Below are positions 32,096 to 41,281 of a DNA stretch of 64,000 nucleotides, one piece after another; the stretch's first letter is position 1, and the number at the start of each line of letters is the position of its first letter. The translations under genes were made by a program, and so were the position numbers. Source of the DNA: Paenibacillus_AB hodogayensis (lineage in GTDB: Bacteria > Bacillota > Bacilli > Paenibacillales > NBRC-103111); contig NZ_BAAAYO010000001.1 in assembly GCF_039536325.1 (NCBI RefSeq), forward strand, positions 1,240,001 to 1,304,000, read 5' to 3'. The notes under the pieces are model-generated. The model worked only from the letters and a program-made list of their open reading frames with translations, did not search any database and was not told the DNA's origin.

Positions 32096-33631
32096 TTATT
32101 TGAAAACCGGTTCCTTGAACTCGGCCAGCTTCTCGAGCGAGCTTTTATCCACGTCGGCGTGCAAGCTGTTGCCGTGCGAATCCATCGTGACGATGGCGGC
32201 AAATCCGTCTACTTCCAGATGCCACATCGCCTCGGGAACGCCGAATTCCATAAAATGGACGCTATCCACCTTTTTGATGCATTCCGCATAATATTGCGCG
32301 GCGCCGCCGATGGCGTTCAAATAAACCGCTCCGTGATCCTTAAGCGCAGCGAGCGTCTTCGGCCCCATGCCGCCTTTGCCGATAACGGCGCGCAGTCCGA
32401 ACTTCTTGAGGATATCGCCCTGGTACGGCTCCTCGCGGATGCTGGTCGTCGGTCCTGCGGCGCGGACGTGCCATTCGCCGCTCTCGTCCTTGGACATGAC
32501 CGGTCCGCAATGGTAGATTACATGACCGTTCAGATCGACCGGCGCGTCATGGTCCATCAAATATTTATGCAAAGCGTCGCGGCCGGTATGCATCGCGCCG
32601 TTGATGACGACGACGTCGCCGACGCGCAGGCTGCGGATCTGCTCCTCCGTAATCGGCGCCTGCAGCACCACCTCGCGGCGGCCTTCCGAAGCGCTGGCCG
32701 CTTTGTCGGCCGGATCGGCCATCTTCACATTGCTTCCGCCCTCGTATACCCAGTCCTTAATCTCGCCCGTTGCCGCGTCCAGTACGACGCCTTGACGGCG
32801 GTACGCCCAGCAGTTGTAGGCGACCGATACGAAGAAGCTGGCGGGGAGACGGTCCATGACGCCGACCTTGCAGCCGAGCAGCGTCACTTGACCGCCGAAG
32901 CCCATCGTGCCGATGCCCAGCTTGTTCGCGTTCGCCAGAATGTAATCCTCCAGCTTGCCCAGCTCGGGATTCGGGTTGACGTCGTCGACGTGACGGAACA
33001 GCTGATGCTTGGCCAGCTCGTACCCGGTCGTTCGGTCCCCGCCGATGCCGACTCCGATGAAGCCGGCGCTGCAGCCTTGTCCCTGGGCCTGATAGACAGC
33101 GTGCAAAATGCATTTGCGGATGCCGTCCAGATCGCGGCCGGCTTTGCCGACGCCTTCCAGCTCAGCCGGCAGGCTGTATTGAATATTTTTATTTTCGCAG
33201 CCGCCGCCCTTCAGAATCAGACGCACGTCGATATCGTCCTTCTCCCACTGCTCGAAATGAACGACAGGTACGCCCGGACCGATGTTGTCGCCGCTGTTGG
33301 CGCCGGTGAGCGAATCGACCGAATTCGGACGCAGCTTGCTATCCTTCGTCGCCTGACGAACGGCCGCCACGATGTGCTTCTTCATCTCGATCTGGTTCGC
33401 TCCGACCGGACAATGGACGATAAAGGTCGGCATGCCGGTGTCCTGACAAATCGGGGATACGTTGCATTCCGCCATGGTGATATTCTCGGAAATCGTCGAC
33501 AGCGACAAGGCCGCCCGCGTTCCCTCGTCTTCCTGCTCCTGTGCGCGCTGAATGACCCGCCGAACGTCGGCAGGCAAGTTGGTGGACGTTTCTACGATCA
33601 GCTTGTACATGCTTTCCTGAAACTGCTGCAT
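32096..33631 (-). CDS. fumA: Class I fumarate hydratase (4Fe-4S)
   Basis: The product is 511 residues. It converts fumarate to L-malate in the TCA cycle and is a dimer with an oxygen-sensitive 4Fe-4S cluster. The alpha domain carries the cluster cysteines (SPICQDTGMPTF, KGGGCENKN, QGQGCSAGF). The beta domain shows RSLRVGDVVVINGAMHTGRD and GKGGMG. It is the single-chain form with fused alpha and beta parts, as in FumA. AAGGAG lies 12 nt before the ATG, and a good promoter is upstream. Downstream is the BASS gene. Confidence 0.96.
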   Translation of the reverse strand: MQQFQESMYKLIVETSTNLPADVRRVIQRAQEQEDEGTRAALSLSTISENITMAECNVSPICQDTGMPTFIVHCPVGANQIEMKKHIVAAVRQATKDSKLRPNSVDSLTGANSGDNIGPGVPVVHFEQWEKDDIDVRLILKGGGCENKNIQYSLPAELEGVGKAGRDLDGIRKCILHAVYQAQGQGCSAGFIGVGIGGDRTTGYELAKHQLFRHVDDVNPNPELGKLEDYILANANKLGIGTMGFGGQVTLLGCKVGVMDRLPASFFVSVAYNCWAYRRQGVVLDAATGEIKDWVYEGGSNVKMADPADKAASASEGRREVVLQAPITEEQIRSLRVGDVVVINGAMHTGRDALHKYLMDHDAPVDLNGHVIYHCGPVMSKDESGEWHVRAAGPTTSIREEPYQGDILKKFGLRAVIGKGGMGPKTLAALKDHGAVYLNAIGGAAQYYAECIKKVDSVHFMEFGVPEAMWHLEVDGFAAIVTMDSHGNSLHADVDKSSLEKLAEFKEPVFK

Positions 33632-33686
33632 GCCCGGTAATGCTCCTTTCCGACGTAAAAAATGCTATAATGAATGCTCTATACCG

Positions 33687-33716
33687 ATCATACCACTTTA
33701 GATTAATTATTTACAA
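33687..33716 (-). promoter_or_regulatory. Sigma-A promoter of fumA
   Basis: TTGTAA (33716-33711), 18 bp, TATGAT (33692-33687), about 55 nt before the start codon. Confidence 0.6.
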
Positions 33717-33819
33717 CGATCGGGCAGGAATTGGACGGCCGTTTCGCGAATTCGTAATCTTCGTGACCAAGACCCGACACCATCCTGCTTCCAGAAAGCG
33801 CCGCAAGGAGAACAGCGCC

Positions 33820-34665
33820 ATGAATAAATCCGTCTGGAGCGCCATGCTCCTGCTTCTGATCGGCGTCACGCTGCTGATGCCGTCCTTAAGCGCCTCGCGC
33901 GCGAACCCGCTTTATTCCGGCCAGGTGGCCGTTCTGATGTATCATCACGTTCACGATACCGACGTCAGCTCGTCGACTATCTCTTCGCAGCTGCTGGAAG
34001 ACCAGCTCGTTTACTTGCGCCAGCAGGGCTATACGTTCCTGACGCTGCAGCAGTTCGAGCAGTATATGGCCGGAGCGGACGTCCCCGACAACGCCGTGCT
34101 CGTCACGTTCGACGACGGGTACGAAAGCTTCTACAGCCACGCTTATCCGATTCTGGACAAGCTCGAGGTGCCGGCGACGAACTTCGTCATTACCGACAAG
34201 CATGACAATCCCGAGGCGTATCAACCGCCGTTCATGACGCCCGAGCAGATCTGGGCAATGACGTCGGCGCGGCCGGGCTTCATCAGCGCCCAATGCCATA
34301 CGCACGGCATGCACAACGATCCGGTGTCGCCTTATATGACGGCCCGGCTGACCGTAAACGGCGTGCAGGAGACGGAGGACGAATACCGGAAGCGGATCGT
34401 CGCCGATACGCAATCGTGCATCCGGATCATGACGCCGCTCGGTCCGGAGAAGGTCAACGCCATGGCATACCCGTACGGGGTGTTCGACGCGCTGTCTTCC
34501 CGGCTCGTGAAGGAGGCGGGCATCGATTACGCCTTCACGATCGTGCCGGAGATGACAACGCGCGACCGCAACCCGACCCAACTGCCGCGCATCAATGCCG
34601 GCAATCCGCATATTTCGCCGGAGGAACTGCATCAGCGCATTATGCGACGCATCGTCATCCGGTGA
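33820..34665 (+). CDS. Polysaccharide deacetylase (NodB-homology)
   Basis: The ATG at 33820 follows AAGGAG, giving 281 residues; the frame is open from 33640, but that part has no signal. The Sec signal peptide MNKSVWSAMLLLLIGVTLLM with a likely cleavage near SASRAN makes it secreted. The NodB domain begins VAVLMYHHVHD, with the catalytic TFDDG at about residue 107 and a metal-binding SAQCHTHGMH block. It ends in MAYPYGVFD. It is expected to remove acetyl groups from cell-wall or exopolysaccharide GlcNAc. It is divergent from fumA with its own terminator. Confidence 0.9.
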   Translation: MNKSVWSAMLLLLIGVTLLMPSLSASRANPLYSGQVAVLMYHHVHDTDVSSSTISSQLLEDQLVYLRQQGYTFLTLQQFEQYMAGADVPDNAVLVTFDDGYESFYSHAYPILDKLEVPATNFVITDKHDNPEAYQPPFMTPEQIWAMTSARPGFISAQCHTHGMHNDPVSPYMTARLTVNGVQETEDEYRKRIVADTQSCIRIMTPLGPEKVNAMAYPYGVFDALSSRLVKEAGIDYAFTIVPEMTTRDRNPTQLPRINAGNPHISPEELHQRIMRRIVIR

Positions 34666-34687
34666 CCGCGGGCGTGCCTGCAACGAC

Positions 34688-34735
34688 GAACGGTTCGAAA
34701 CGGCGCCTTGGCGCGCCTGTTCCGAACCGTTCTTT
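34688..34735 (+). terminator. Terminator after the polysaccharide deacetylase
   Basis: GAACGGTTCG / CGAACCGTTC with an inner GGCGCC-type stem, followed by TTCTTTG. It lies between convergent genes. Confidence 0.8.
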
Positions 34736-34800
34736 GCGTTCTGTTATACGATGGCATAGGAGCAGCCACTGGAATTCGTGCGGCCGTGCGCCATCGCGTA

Positions 34801-36390
34801 TTAGTTTTTGCTATAGCGCTCGTAAGCGGCCGTATAGATCTTCAAGTACTCGTCCAGCCCCATCTTGTTGAGCGTGCTCACGTATTTATCCCACTCGGTG
34901 AACGGAACGTCGCCGACGATGAACTTGGTCGTCATCTCGTCGACATACTTGTTGATGTCGGTCGACAACGGGTTGAAGCGGAGCAGTTCGTCCTGCGTGT
35001 ACGTGAAGGACGGCCATACTTCCTTCGGCCAATACGGCTCGGCCAGCTTCGCCCCGGCCATGCTCGGAGCCGACGCTTCGCCGCCCTTGAACGTTTTGGA
35101 GGTAAGCAGTCCCGGATAGTAGCCGCCTGCCCAGGAAACGAACTTCGACTGATCTTTCTTGAACTCCTCGGTATATTCCAGCGTACCGTCGGCTTTCTCC
35201 TCGTAGCTCAGTCCTTTCACGCCCATGAAGAACAGCTTGCTGCCTTCTTCGCTGAAGAAATGGTCGATCCAGCGAACGGTCGCTTCCGGATACTTGTTTT
35301 TATTCGTGATGACGAAGGCGCCGACGTCGATCAACGGGGAACGGGCTCTGGAGAACACCTGATCGCCGTGCGGTCCTTTCAAAGCGGGAGCTCCCACGAA
35401 ATTTTTGACGGTCACGCCGCTTATCGTATGTGGACTGTTCGTCTCGGAAGAGCCAACGACGCCTTCTCCGAGCTTCGTGTTCACTTCCGGGCTTTTGATC
35501 GTCAAGATGTTGTCGATCATCAAGCCTTCCTTATACATCTTGTTCATATATTCCAGCAGTTCTTTGTAGTTCGGATCGACCGGCGTGAAGCGCAGCTTGT
35601 TCGTCTTCGGGTCCATGTCGACGCGCGGATGCATATTGCCGCGGTTGCCGAGTCCCCAAGCGCCCTTCAATTCGTCGCGCAGCGTGTTCAGGCCGCTTGC
35701 CGCGTAAGGCACGTTTTTCGGATCGAGCGCCTTGACCGCCTTCAGATAGTCGTAGAACTGGTCCGTCGTTTCCGGTGCCTTCATGTTGACCTTGTCGAGG
35801 AGCGCCTGATTGTACCACAGCTTCGTCCCGATAATAACCGATTTGAAATCCGGGTCGTAGAACGTCGGGAAGGAGTAGATTTTGCCGTCCGGCATCGTCA
35901 TCCCTTTGCGGACTTCCGGATATTTGTCCAGCAGCTTCTTGAAGTTGGGGGCATATTTGTCGATCAGATCGTTCAACGGGATAAAGATGCCCTGAGCGCC
36001 GTAGTTGGCGACGTCGATGCTGGAAAAGCGCGCCGTATGGAACGCATCCGGGTAATTGCCGCCGGTCAGCACGAGGTTGCGTTTCTCCGTCAGGCTTTCC
36101 TCCGGCGAGAGTTGAAAATCGATCTCGATGTTCGATTGCTTGGCGTATTCCTTCCACACCGGCAGTTCGTTCCAGTTGGCGGGAGCGGGCGTCGCTTTAC
36201 CGGCAAAAAAGGTCAGCTTGATCGGTTCGTTGACGATCGGAAATCCTGTGGCGTTGACTGCGGACGCTTTGGCACCGTCGGCCGTTTTTCCTTTGTCGGT
36301 CGTATCGGTGTTCTTGTCTCCGCATGCTGCGGTCAGCCCCGTTGCCATGACGGTAACGAGGGACAGCGAAGCGAGCTTCTTGAATGTCAT
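34801..36390 (-). CDS. ABC oligosaccharide-binding lipoprotein (LipO/YtcQ type)
   Basis: The ATG at 36390 follows GGGGAGG, giving 529 residues, the large size typical of LipO/YtcQ binding proteins that pair with LplB/LplC permeases. The signal MTFKKLASLSLVTVMATG ends before Cys (TAAC, a slightly atypical lipobox). Solute-binding landmarks are WNELPVWKEYAKQSNIEIDF, GIFIPLNDLIDKYAPN and the C-terminal TKFIVGDVPFTEWDKYVSTL. It is the last gene of the Gfo/Idh-permease-permease operon, 64 nt after the second permease. The substrate is probably a complex plant-polymer oligosaccharide; not resolvable here. Confidence 0.92.
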   Translation of the reverse strand: MTFKKLASLSLVTVMATGLTAACGDKNTDTTDKGKTADGAKASAVNATGFPIVNEPIKLTFFAGKATPAPANWNELPVWKEYAKQSNIEIDFQLSPEESLTEKRNLVLTGGNYPDAFHTARFSSIDVANYGAQGIFIPLNDLIDKYAPNFKKLLDKYPEVRKGMTMPDGKIYSFPTFYDPDFKSVIIGTKLWYNQALLDKVNMKAPETTDQFYDYLKAVKALDPKNVPYAASGLNTLRDELKGAWGLGNRGNMHPRVDMDPKTNKLRFTPVDPNYKELLEYMNKMYKEGLMIDNILTIKSPEVNTKLGEGVVGSSETNSPHTISGVTVKNFVGAPALKGPHGDQVFSRARSPLIDVGAFVITNKNKYPEATVRWIDHFFSEEGSKLFFMGVKGLSYEEKADGTLEYTEEFKKDQSKFVSWAGGYYPGLLTSKTFKGGEASAPSMAGAKLAEPYWPKEVWPSFTYTQDELLRFNPLSTDINKYVDEMTTKFIVGDVPFTEWDKYVSTLNKMGLDEYLKIYTAAYERYSKN

Positions 36391-36454
36391 CTTTCGGACC
36401 TCCCCAATTCTTGAAATGATACGATATATTGCGAACAAGAGCCTGAATCCGGAG

Positions 36455-37336
36455 TCAGCCCTTGATAGCGCCGATCAGCATGCCTTTGACGAAATACTTT
36501 TGCAGGAACGGGTACAGGATCAGCACGGGCAGATTGGACACGATGACAATCGCGTATTTGATCGCTTCGGCTTCCATCATATGCTTCTGTACCGACAGGT
36601 CCATGCTGGACGTCATCTGGTCTGTTTCCGACTTGATCAGAATTTCCCGCAGGAACAACTGCAGCGGGTATTTGTCCCGGTCGGTCAAGTAAATAAGCGC
36701 ATTGAAATACGAATTCCAGTGGCTTACGCTATAAAACAAAATCATTACCGCAATAATCGGCATCGACAGCGGCAGAACGATCCGCCACAGCGTCTGAACA
36801 TTCGAGCAGCCGTCGATCGACGCAGACTCCTGCACCTCGTTCGGAATGCTCGTCTGGAAAAACGTCCGCATAATAATGATATTCATGACCGACACCGCGC
36901 CCGGTATGATGAGCGCCCACATCGAATTGATCATGCCGAGCTGTTTAATGAGCAGGTAGGTCGGGATCAGACCGCCGCTGAAAAACATCGTAAACACGAT
37001 CATCGCGGTAAACACGTGCCGTCCGACAAAATCTTTGCGCGACAGCGGATAGGCGGCCATTATCGTCATCGCAAGGTTGACTGCGGTGCCGATAAGCGTG
37101 TACAGGATCGTATTGCCGTAGCCGCTCAATATTTCTTTGTTGCCCAGCACCTTCTCGTACCCCATAAACGACAAGTCCTTCGGCAGCAGCCATACTTCGC
37201 CCTTCATGACTGCAGCCGGATCGCTGATCGAGGCGCTGAGCACGAAGATGAGCGGGTACAGCACGAGGGCGAGCAAGAACCCGAGCATGACGTAGATGAC
37301 GACGCCGACCATCCGATCCCCCATTGTTTCTCTCAT
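36455..37336 (-). CDS. ABC sugar permease (LplC/YtcP type)
   Basis: This 293-residue CUT1 permease has six membrane segments. The EAA loop is ESASIDGCSNVQTLWRIVLP (about residues 188-207). The C-terminus FVKGMLIGAIKG is the standard LplC/YtcP ending. GGGGGG precedes the ATG. It forms a heterodimer with the upstream LplB-type permease (12-nt gap). The ATPase is not encoded here and is expected to be a shared MsmX-like protein. Confidence 0.94.
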   Translation of the reverse strand: MRETMGDRMVGVVIYVMLGFLLALVLYPLIFVLSASISDPAAVMKGEVWLLPKDLSFMGYEKVLGNKEILSGYGNTILYTLIGTAVNLAMTIMAAYPLSRKDFVGRHVFTAMIVFTMFFSGGLIPTYLLIKQLGMINSMWALIIPGAVSVMNIIIMRTFFQTSIPNEVQESASIDGCSNVQTLWRIVLPLSMPIIAVMILFYSVSHWNSYFNALIYLTDRDKYPLQLFLREILIKSETDQMTSSMDLSVQKHMMEAEAIKYAIVIVSNLPVLILYPFLQKYFVKGMLIGAIKG

Positions 37337-37348
37337 TCGGCTTCCCCC

Positions 37349-38335
37349 CTACCACAAACTCGTGTCGTTTATTTTTCTGGCTATATAGTTAACCGTGATA
37401 AGCAGAATGAAATTAATGACGGAATTGAACAGTCCGATAGCCGCGGAGAAGCTGTACTGCGCGCCCACGATCCCGCTTGTATAAACATAAGTGGAGATAA
37501 CGTCCGAGCTGGTCTTGTTCAAATCGTTCTGCATCAAATAAATTTTCTCGAAGCCGACTCCCATCAATTGGCCGACGTTGAGAATAAGCAAAATGACGAC
37601 CGTGGGCATAATGCCCGGCAAATTGACGTGCCAGATTCGTTGAAGCCGGGTCGCGCCGTCCACCCGGGCAGCCTCGTGCAGCGTCGGATCGATTCCCGCC
37701 AGAGCGGCCAAGTAAATGATCGAGCTCCAGCCCATGTTCTGCCATACGCCGGAAAGCACGTAAATCGATTTAAACCATTCCGACTTGATCATAAAGTCGA
37801 TCGGCGTTCCCCCGAAAAACTGGATGAGATGATTGACCATGCCGGTTTTCGGATTGAGGAACATGAGAATCATGCCGACCAGAACGACCGTCGATAAAAA
37901 ATGCGGAGCGTACGTAACCGTTTGCACGAACTGCTTGAAACGCTTGCTTCCGACCTCGTTGATCATCAAAGCCAGCAGCAGCGGAACCGGGAAACCGACT
38001 GCCAGCGAGTAGAAGCTGATGCCGAGCGTATTCTTGATCAGCCGCCAGAAGTAGTAGCTGTCGAAAAACCGCTGGAAATGCATGAATCCGACCCAGTCGC
38101 TGCCCCATATTCCTTTGGCGGCGATAAAGTTTTTAAACGCGATCTGTACCCCGTACATGGGGTAATACTCGAAGATGAGGAAATAAGCGACGACGGGAGC
38201 GATCAGTACGTACAAGTCCCAGTTTTTGCGAATCGATTTGCCGAAAACTTTGAGCTTGCTCGGCCTGATTTCCAGCGTCGGGGTATCGGCACCGGCGGGG
38301 TTGTTCAAAGGTTCGTTCACCTCTTGTCTTATCAT
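37349..38335 (-). CDS. ABC sugar permease (LplB/YteP type)
   Basis: The 328-residue permease has an N-terminal cytoplasmic stretch of about 35 residues before six membrane segments. The EAA loop is EAARVDGATRLQRIWHVNLP (about 222-241), and FEYYPMYGVQIAFKNF after TM1 is typical of LplB. The C-terminus (NFILLITVNYIARKINDTSL) matches family endings. It starts 16 nt after the Gfo/Idh stop; the ribosome site is weak, so coupling is possible. Confidence 0.94.
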   Translation of the reverse strand: MIRQEVNEPLNNPAGADTPTLEIRPSKLKVFGKSIRKNWDLYVLIAPVVAYFLIFEYYPMYGVQIAFKNFIAAKGIWGSDWVGFMHFQRFFDSYYFWRLIKNTLGISFYSLAVGFPVPLLLALMINEVGSKRFKQFVQTVTYAPHFLSTVVLVGMILMFLNPKTGMVNHLIQFFGGTPIDFMIKSEWFKSIYVLSGVWQNMGWSSIIYLAALAGIDPTLHEAARVDGATRLQRIWHVNLPGIMPTVVILLILNVGQLMGVGFEKIYLMQNDLNKTSSDVISTYVYTSGIVGAQYSFSAAIGLFNSVINFILLITVNYIARKINDTSLW

Positions 38336-38351
38336 TTGGGGGTATAGCGGC

Positions 38352-39503
38352 TTAACCGAACATCCAAGGCTCCGGCTGGCTGATCAAGATAGGCTTGCCG
38401 CCCGCCCGCATCGATTCCGTCGCGGCGCAGCCTACCGCCACGCTCATCCGGCCGGCAATCGGTTGCGCTTCCGGCTGCTTGCCGTCGATGATCATGTCGA
38501 GGAAATCGTCGCATATTTTCGGGTCCGCACCGTTATGCGAGCCTTCGGCCTTCTTGATGTCGTATACGCGGTCGGACAAATCGCGCCACGTGTTGGACTT
38601 GCGGCTTTTGACGTAAATCCGGTTGTCAGGCTCGGAATTCTCCATCCTGCCTTCGGTCCCGATAATCGTATAGTTGCGCTGGTAGTCCGGCGTAAAATGG
38701 CACTGGTTGTACGATGCCTTGATGCCGCCCTCCAGCTCCATCAGCACCATGCTGTTGTCCTCCACGTCGATTTCCTCGCGGAAGGCGCACTGCACGAGCG
38801 GACCGGTTTTGGCTTCCGGGCACGTTTCTTTTTCCGAGCATTCGGGACATGTAAGCGTGTTCGCTCTGCTTCCGCCGAAATAGTCGAGACCGCCGAACGC
38901 CGTTACCTTCTGCGTGTACTTGCCGGTAATCCAATGGATGATGTCGATGTCGTGCGAAGCCTTTTGCAGCAGCAGCGAGGTCGTATTGCGCGAATTGCCG
39001 TGCCAGCTGTGGTAGTAGTAATCGCTTCCAAACCCGACAAAGTGGCGCACCCACACTGCTTTCAATTGCCCAATCTCGCCCGAGTCGGCAATTTCCTTCA
39101 TCGTCCGGTACATATTCATATAGCGCATGTTGAAGCCGATCATGAAGTGCTTGCCCGACCCCCGCCACGCTTCGAGTATGCGATCGCATCCATCCACCGT
39201 AATCGCCAGCGGCTTCTCGCAATAGACATGCTTGCCGGCTTGAAGCGCGGCGACCGCATGCTCGTCATGGCAATGATCGGGAGTCATGACGGCGATCGCG
39301 TCGATATCTTTGCGTTCCAGCAATTCCCGGTAGTCCGTCATCAGCTCGGCGTCCGGATTGACCCGTTCGCGAAATCTGCTCCAGCGGCTCAGATCGGGAT
39401 CGGCTCCCGCTACTACGACCGACCGGCCGTTCGGACTGTGCCAATACCGGGTAACGCCCGCTCTCCAACCGAGCCCGATTACACCAATACGAATTTGATC
39501 CAT
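38352..39503 (-). CDS. Gfo/Idh/MocA-family oxidoreductase
   Basis: The ATG at 39503 (MDQIRIGVIGLGWRAG) sits about 11 nt after AAGGGG, giving 383 residues; the upstream open frame would traverse the hairpin array. NAD(P)-binding GVIGLGWRAG (about 7-16) and the EKPLAITVDGCDRI motif with catalytic Lys (near 96) are intact. The middle has a Cys cluster (LTCPECSEKETCPEA) that may bind metal. It is expected to oxidise/reduce a sugar or inositol derivative brought in by the adjacent transporter. First gene of the operon. Confidence 0.9.
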   Translation of the reverse strand: MDQIRIGVIGLGWRAGVTRYWHSPNGRSVVVAGADPDLSRWSRFRERVNPDAELMTDYRELLERKDIDAIAVMTPDHCHDEHAVAALQAGKHVYCEKPLAITVDGCDRILEAWRGSGKHFMIGFNMRYMNMYRTMKEIADSGEIGQLKAVWVRHFVGFGSDYYYHSWHGNSRNTTSLLLQKASHDIDIIHWITGKYTQKVTAFGGLDYFGGSRANTLTCPECSEKETCPEAKTGPLVQCAFREEIDVEDNSMVLMELEGGIKASYNQCHFTPDYQRNYTIIGTEGRMENSEPDNRIYVKSRKSNTWRDLSDRVYDIKKAEGSHNGADPKICDDFLDMIIDGKQPEAQPIAGRMSVAVGCAATESMRAGGKPILISQPEPWMFG

Positions 39504-39539
39504 GTCAGCACTACCCCTTCCAGTCATTCGTGTTGGTTG

Positions 39540-39555
39540 ATTTTGGGCCCAAAAT
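39540..39555. promoter_or_regulatory. Perfect 16-bp palindrome before the Gfo/Idh-ABC operon
   Basis: ATTTTGGGCCCAAAAT, 37 bp upstream of the operon's first start codon. It resembles TTTTGGGGCCAAAC near the LacI gene (40998-41011), so it is a candidate operator for that regulator. Confidence 0.5.
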
Positions 39556-39593
39556 TTCATTAATTTGGCTAATGGCGAAAAAAAGGGGTGCTC

Positions 39594-39806
39594 GTCCAAA
39601 GTCAGCGCTGCTCCTGTATATCCCGAACGGTCCGTCCCTTGCTGCACAAGGGGCTGGTCCATTCCAGGAATACCATTCAGATGTGACTTGGACTAGCACA
39701 AAGTCAGAGCTAATCCTGTGTATTCCGGGAAGCTCGATCCCTTGAGGAGCAAGGGATTGGTTTCATTCCAAGGATACCGTTTAAGGTCTGACTTTGTACT
39801 AGCACG
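39594..39806. repeat. Tandem array of two ~102-bp hairpin units
   Basis: AAAGTCAG begins at 39598 and 39700. Each unit ends in its inverse (GTGACTTGGAC; TCTGACTTTGTACTAG), so each folds on itself; unit 2 pairs CTAGCACAAAGTCAGA with TCTGACTTTGTACTAG (15 of 16). Central hairpins CCCTTG...CAAGGG occur in both. On the minus strand the array is followed by CCCCTTTTTTTT. It fills most of the gene-free gap 39504-39815 between the LacI gene and its presumed target operon. Confidence 0.7.
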
Positions 39807-39815
39807 TAAACGCCG

Positions 39816-40868
39816 CTAACGCGCAGCTTTGCCGGAATCCGACGATTGCCGGACGATCAGCTCGAATGGCATCAGCATTTTGAAGGGAAGCGGGTTGCTT
39901 CCGTTAATCTGGTCTACGACAGCCTTCGCCGCCATCATCCCGATCTCGGTCTTCGGAATATGGATCGTCGACAAGGGCGGAGACGTGTACTGGGAAACTT
40001 CGATATTGTCCAAACCGATGAAGGCGACGTCTCCGGGAATGCGCAATCCTCTCTCCGCCGCAGCCCGCATGGCCGATATGGCCATCATGTCGCTGGCCGC
40101 GAATACCGCCGTGGGCCGCTTCTCCGCTTGATCGAGCAGTTCGGCCATGCGCGAATAGCTGACATTCACGTCCCAGCCCGCGTTGATGACCCATTCCGGC
40201 TCGATCGGCAGCCCGGCCTCGCGCATCGCGTATTCGTAGCCGCGAAACCGCTTCTCGCGTTCGATCTCCCCCGTCAAGCCGGCTCCGCCGATAAAGGCGA
40301 CGCGGCTATGGCCCTGCTCGACCAGATGACGAACGGCGAACTTGGCCGCCTGCACGCGATCGTACGAGATAACGGGAACGTCCGGATCGGTAATGTCGAT
40401 GCCGACCACGGAAGGAACCGCTTTCTTGATAAACCGGTAGACGTCCGGATCGATCCCTTCCACGACGATAATCCCGTCGGGCTTCGATTCCTGGATCAGC
40501 TTGCGCATGGCCGGTTCGCTCTGAACCTCTTCCATCGTCAGCATGAAGGCAAGCGTGCAATCCAGCTCGGCAAGCTTCTTCTCGATGCCGGCCAGGATGG
40601 GAGAAAAATACGGATGATTGTATTTGTTTTGGGGGACTGACACGATGCAGCCGATCTGGCTGTTGCCCGTCGTGGGAGATTTGCCGCTTTTGCCGGCGGG
40701 AGCCGGTTTGGCCCGCTCGGTCCCCTCATAGCCCAGCTCTTTCGCCATTCTCCAAATTTTCGACTTCGTTTCCTGACTGATATGACGGCTTGAGTCATTA
40801 TTGATGACTCGCGAAACGGTCGATATGGAGACTCCGACGTGCTGCGCGATCTGTTTTAAAGTAGGCAA
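39816..40868 (-). CDS. LacI-family regulator of the Gfo/Idh-ABC operon
   Basis: The product is 350 residues with a TTG start at 40868 after AAGGAG (11 nt). The HTH LKQIAQHVGVSISTVSRVIN (4-23), hinge, and PurR/RbsB-like effector domain are complete (DGIIVVEGIDPDV, VAFIGGAG, TAVFAASDMMAISAM, IPGDVAFIGLDNIEVSQYTS). A flexible Pro/Gly/Lys insert lies between about 53 and 70. It is upstream of, and same strand as, the transporter operon, separated by a hairpin array. The promoter region carries repeated TTTGGGGCAAA motifs. Confidence 0.92.
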   Translation of the reverse strand: MPTLKQIAQHVGVSISTVSRVINNDSSRHISQETKSKIWRMAKELGYEGTERAKPAPAGKSGKSPTTGNSQIGCIVSVPQNKYNHPYFSPILAGIEKKLAELDCTLAFMLTMEEVQSEPAMRKLIQESKPDGIIVVEGIDPDVYRFIKKAVPSVVGIDITDPDVPVISYDRVQAAKFAVRHLVEQGHSRVAFIGGAGLTGEIEREKRFRGYEYAMREAGLPIEPEWVINAGWDVNVSYSRMAELLDQAEKRPTAVFAASDMMAISAMRAAAERGLRIPGDVAFIGLDNIEVSQYTSPPLSTIHIPKTEIGMMAAKAVVDQINGSNPLPFKMLMPFELIVRQSSDSGKAAR

Positions 40869-40918
40869 CTTTCGTCGATCTCCTTCTTGTATGCGTTTTT
40901 ATGAAAATGGTTTGGACA

Positions 40919-41051
40919 ACTTTGCCCCAACTTCTAATCTGATAATAGCAGGACTTTTGGCTACTTGTCAAAGACTTTTTGCGCAAAAAATCCACGTTTT
41001 TGGGGCCAAACTTATAAGGTTTTGGGGAAACGGTTTTCTTTGGGGCAAAGT
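40919..41051. promoter_or_regulatory. LacI gene promoter with an iterated TTTGGGGCAAA motif
   Basis: Promoter on the minus strand: TTGACA (40971-40966), 18 bp, TATTAT (40947-40942). Motif copies: GTTGGGGCAAAGT (40931-40919, minus), TTTTGGGGCCAAAC (40998-41011), TTTTGGGGAAAC (41020-41031) and TTTGGGGCAAAGT (41039-41051). The first and last are inverted copies that differ at one base and flank the promoter. The rest of 40869-41281 holds only a TATAAT (41209-41214) that may serve the HD gene. Confidence 0.5.
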
Positions 41052-41281
41052 CTTTGGGAAGTTTGCGATGGAGGCGCTCAACGGCAGCACTTGGAAAGTG
41101 CGTTTTACGGAGATTCGCGGCGGGTGCTCAAACGGCCGCGCTCGGGGCCTCTTGCCCCACCTTGGGCTGCATTCCAAGGGTTCTGTGGCGTTTGAGAATA
41201 ACTTTATGTATAATGCAAAAGAAATGAGTAGCAGCAAATTGCACGGCGGCCAAGAACCGCCTGCATAAGGGGATGCGGCCG

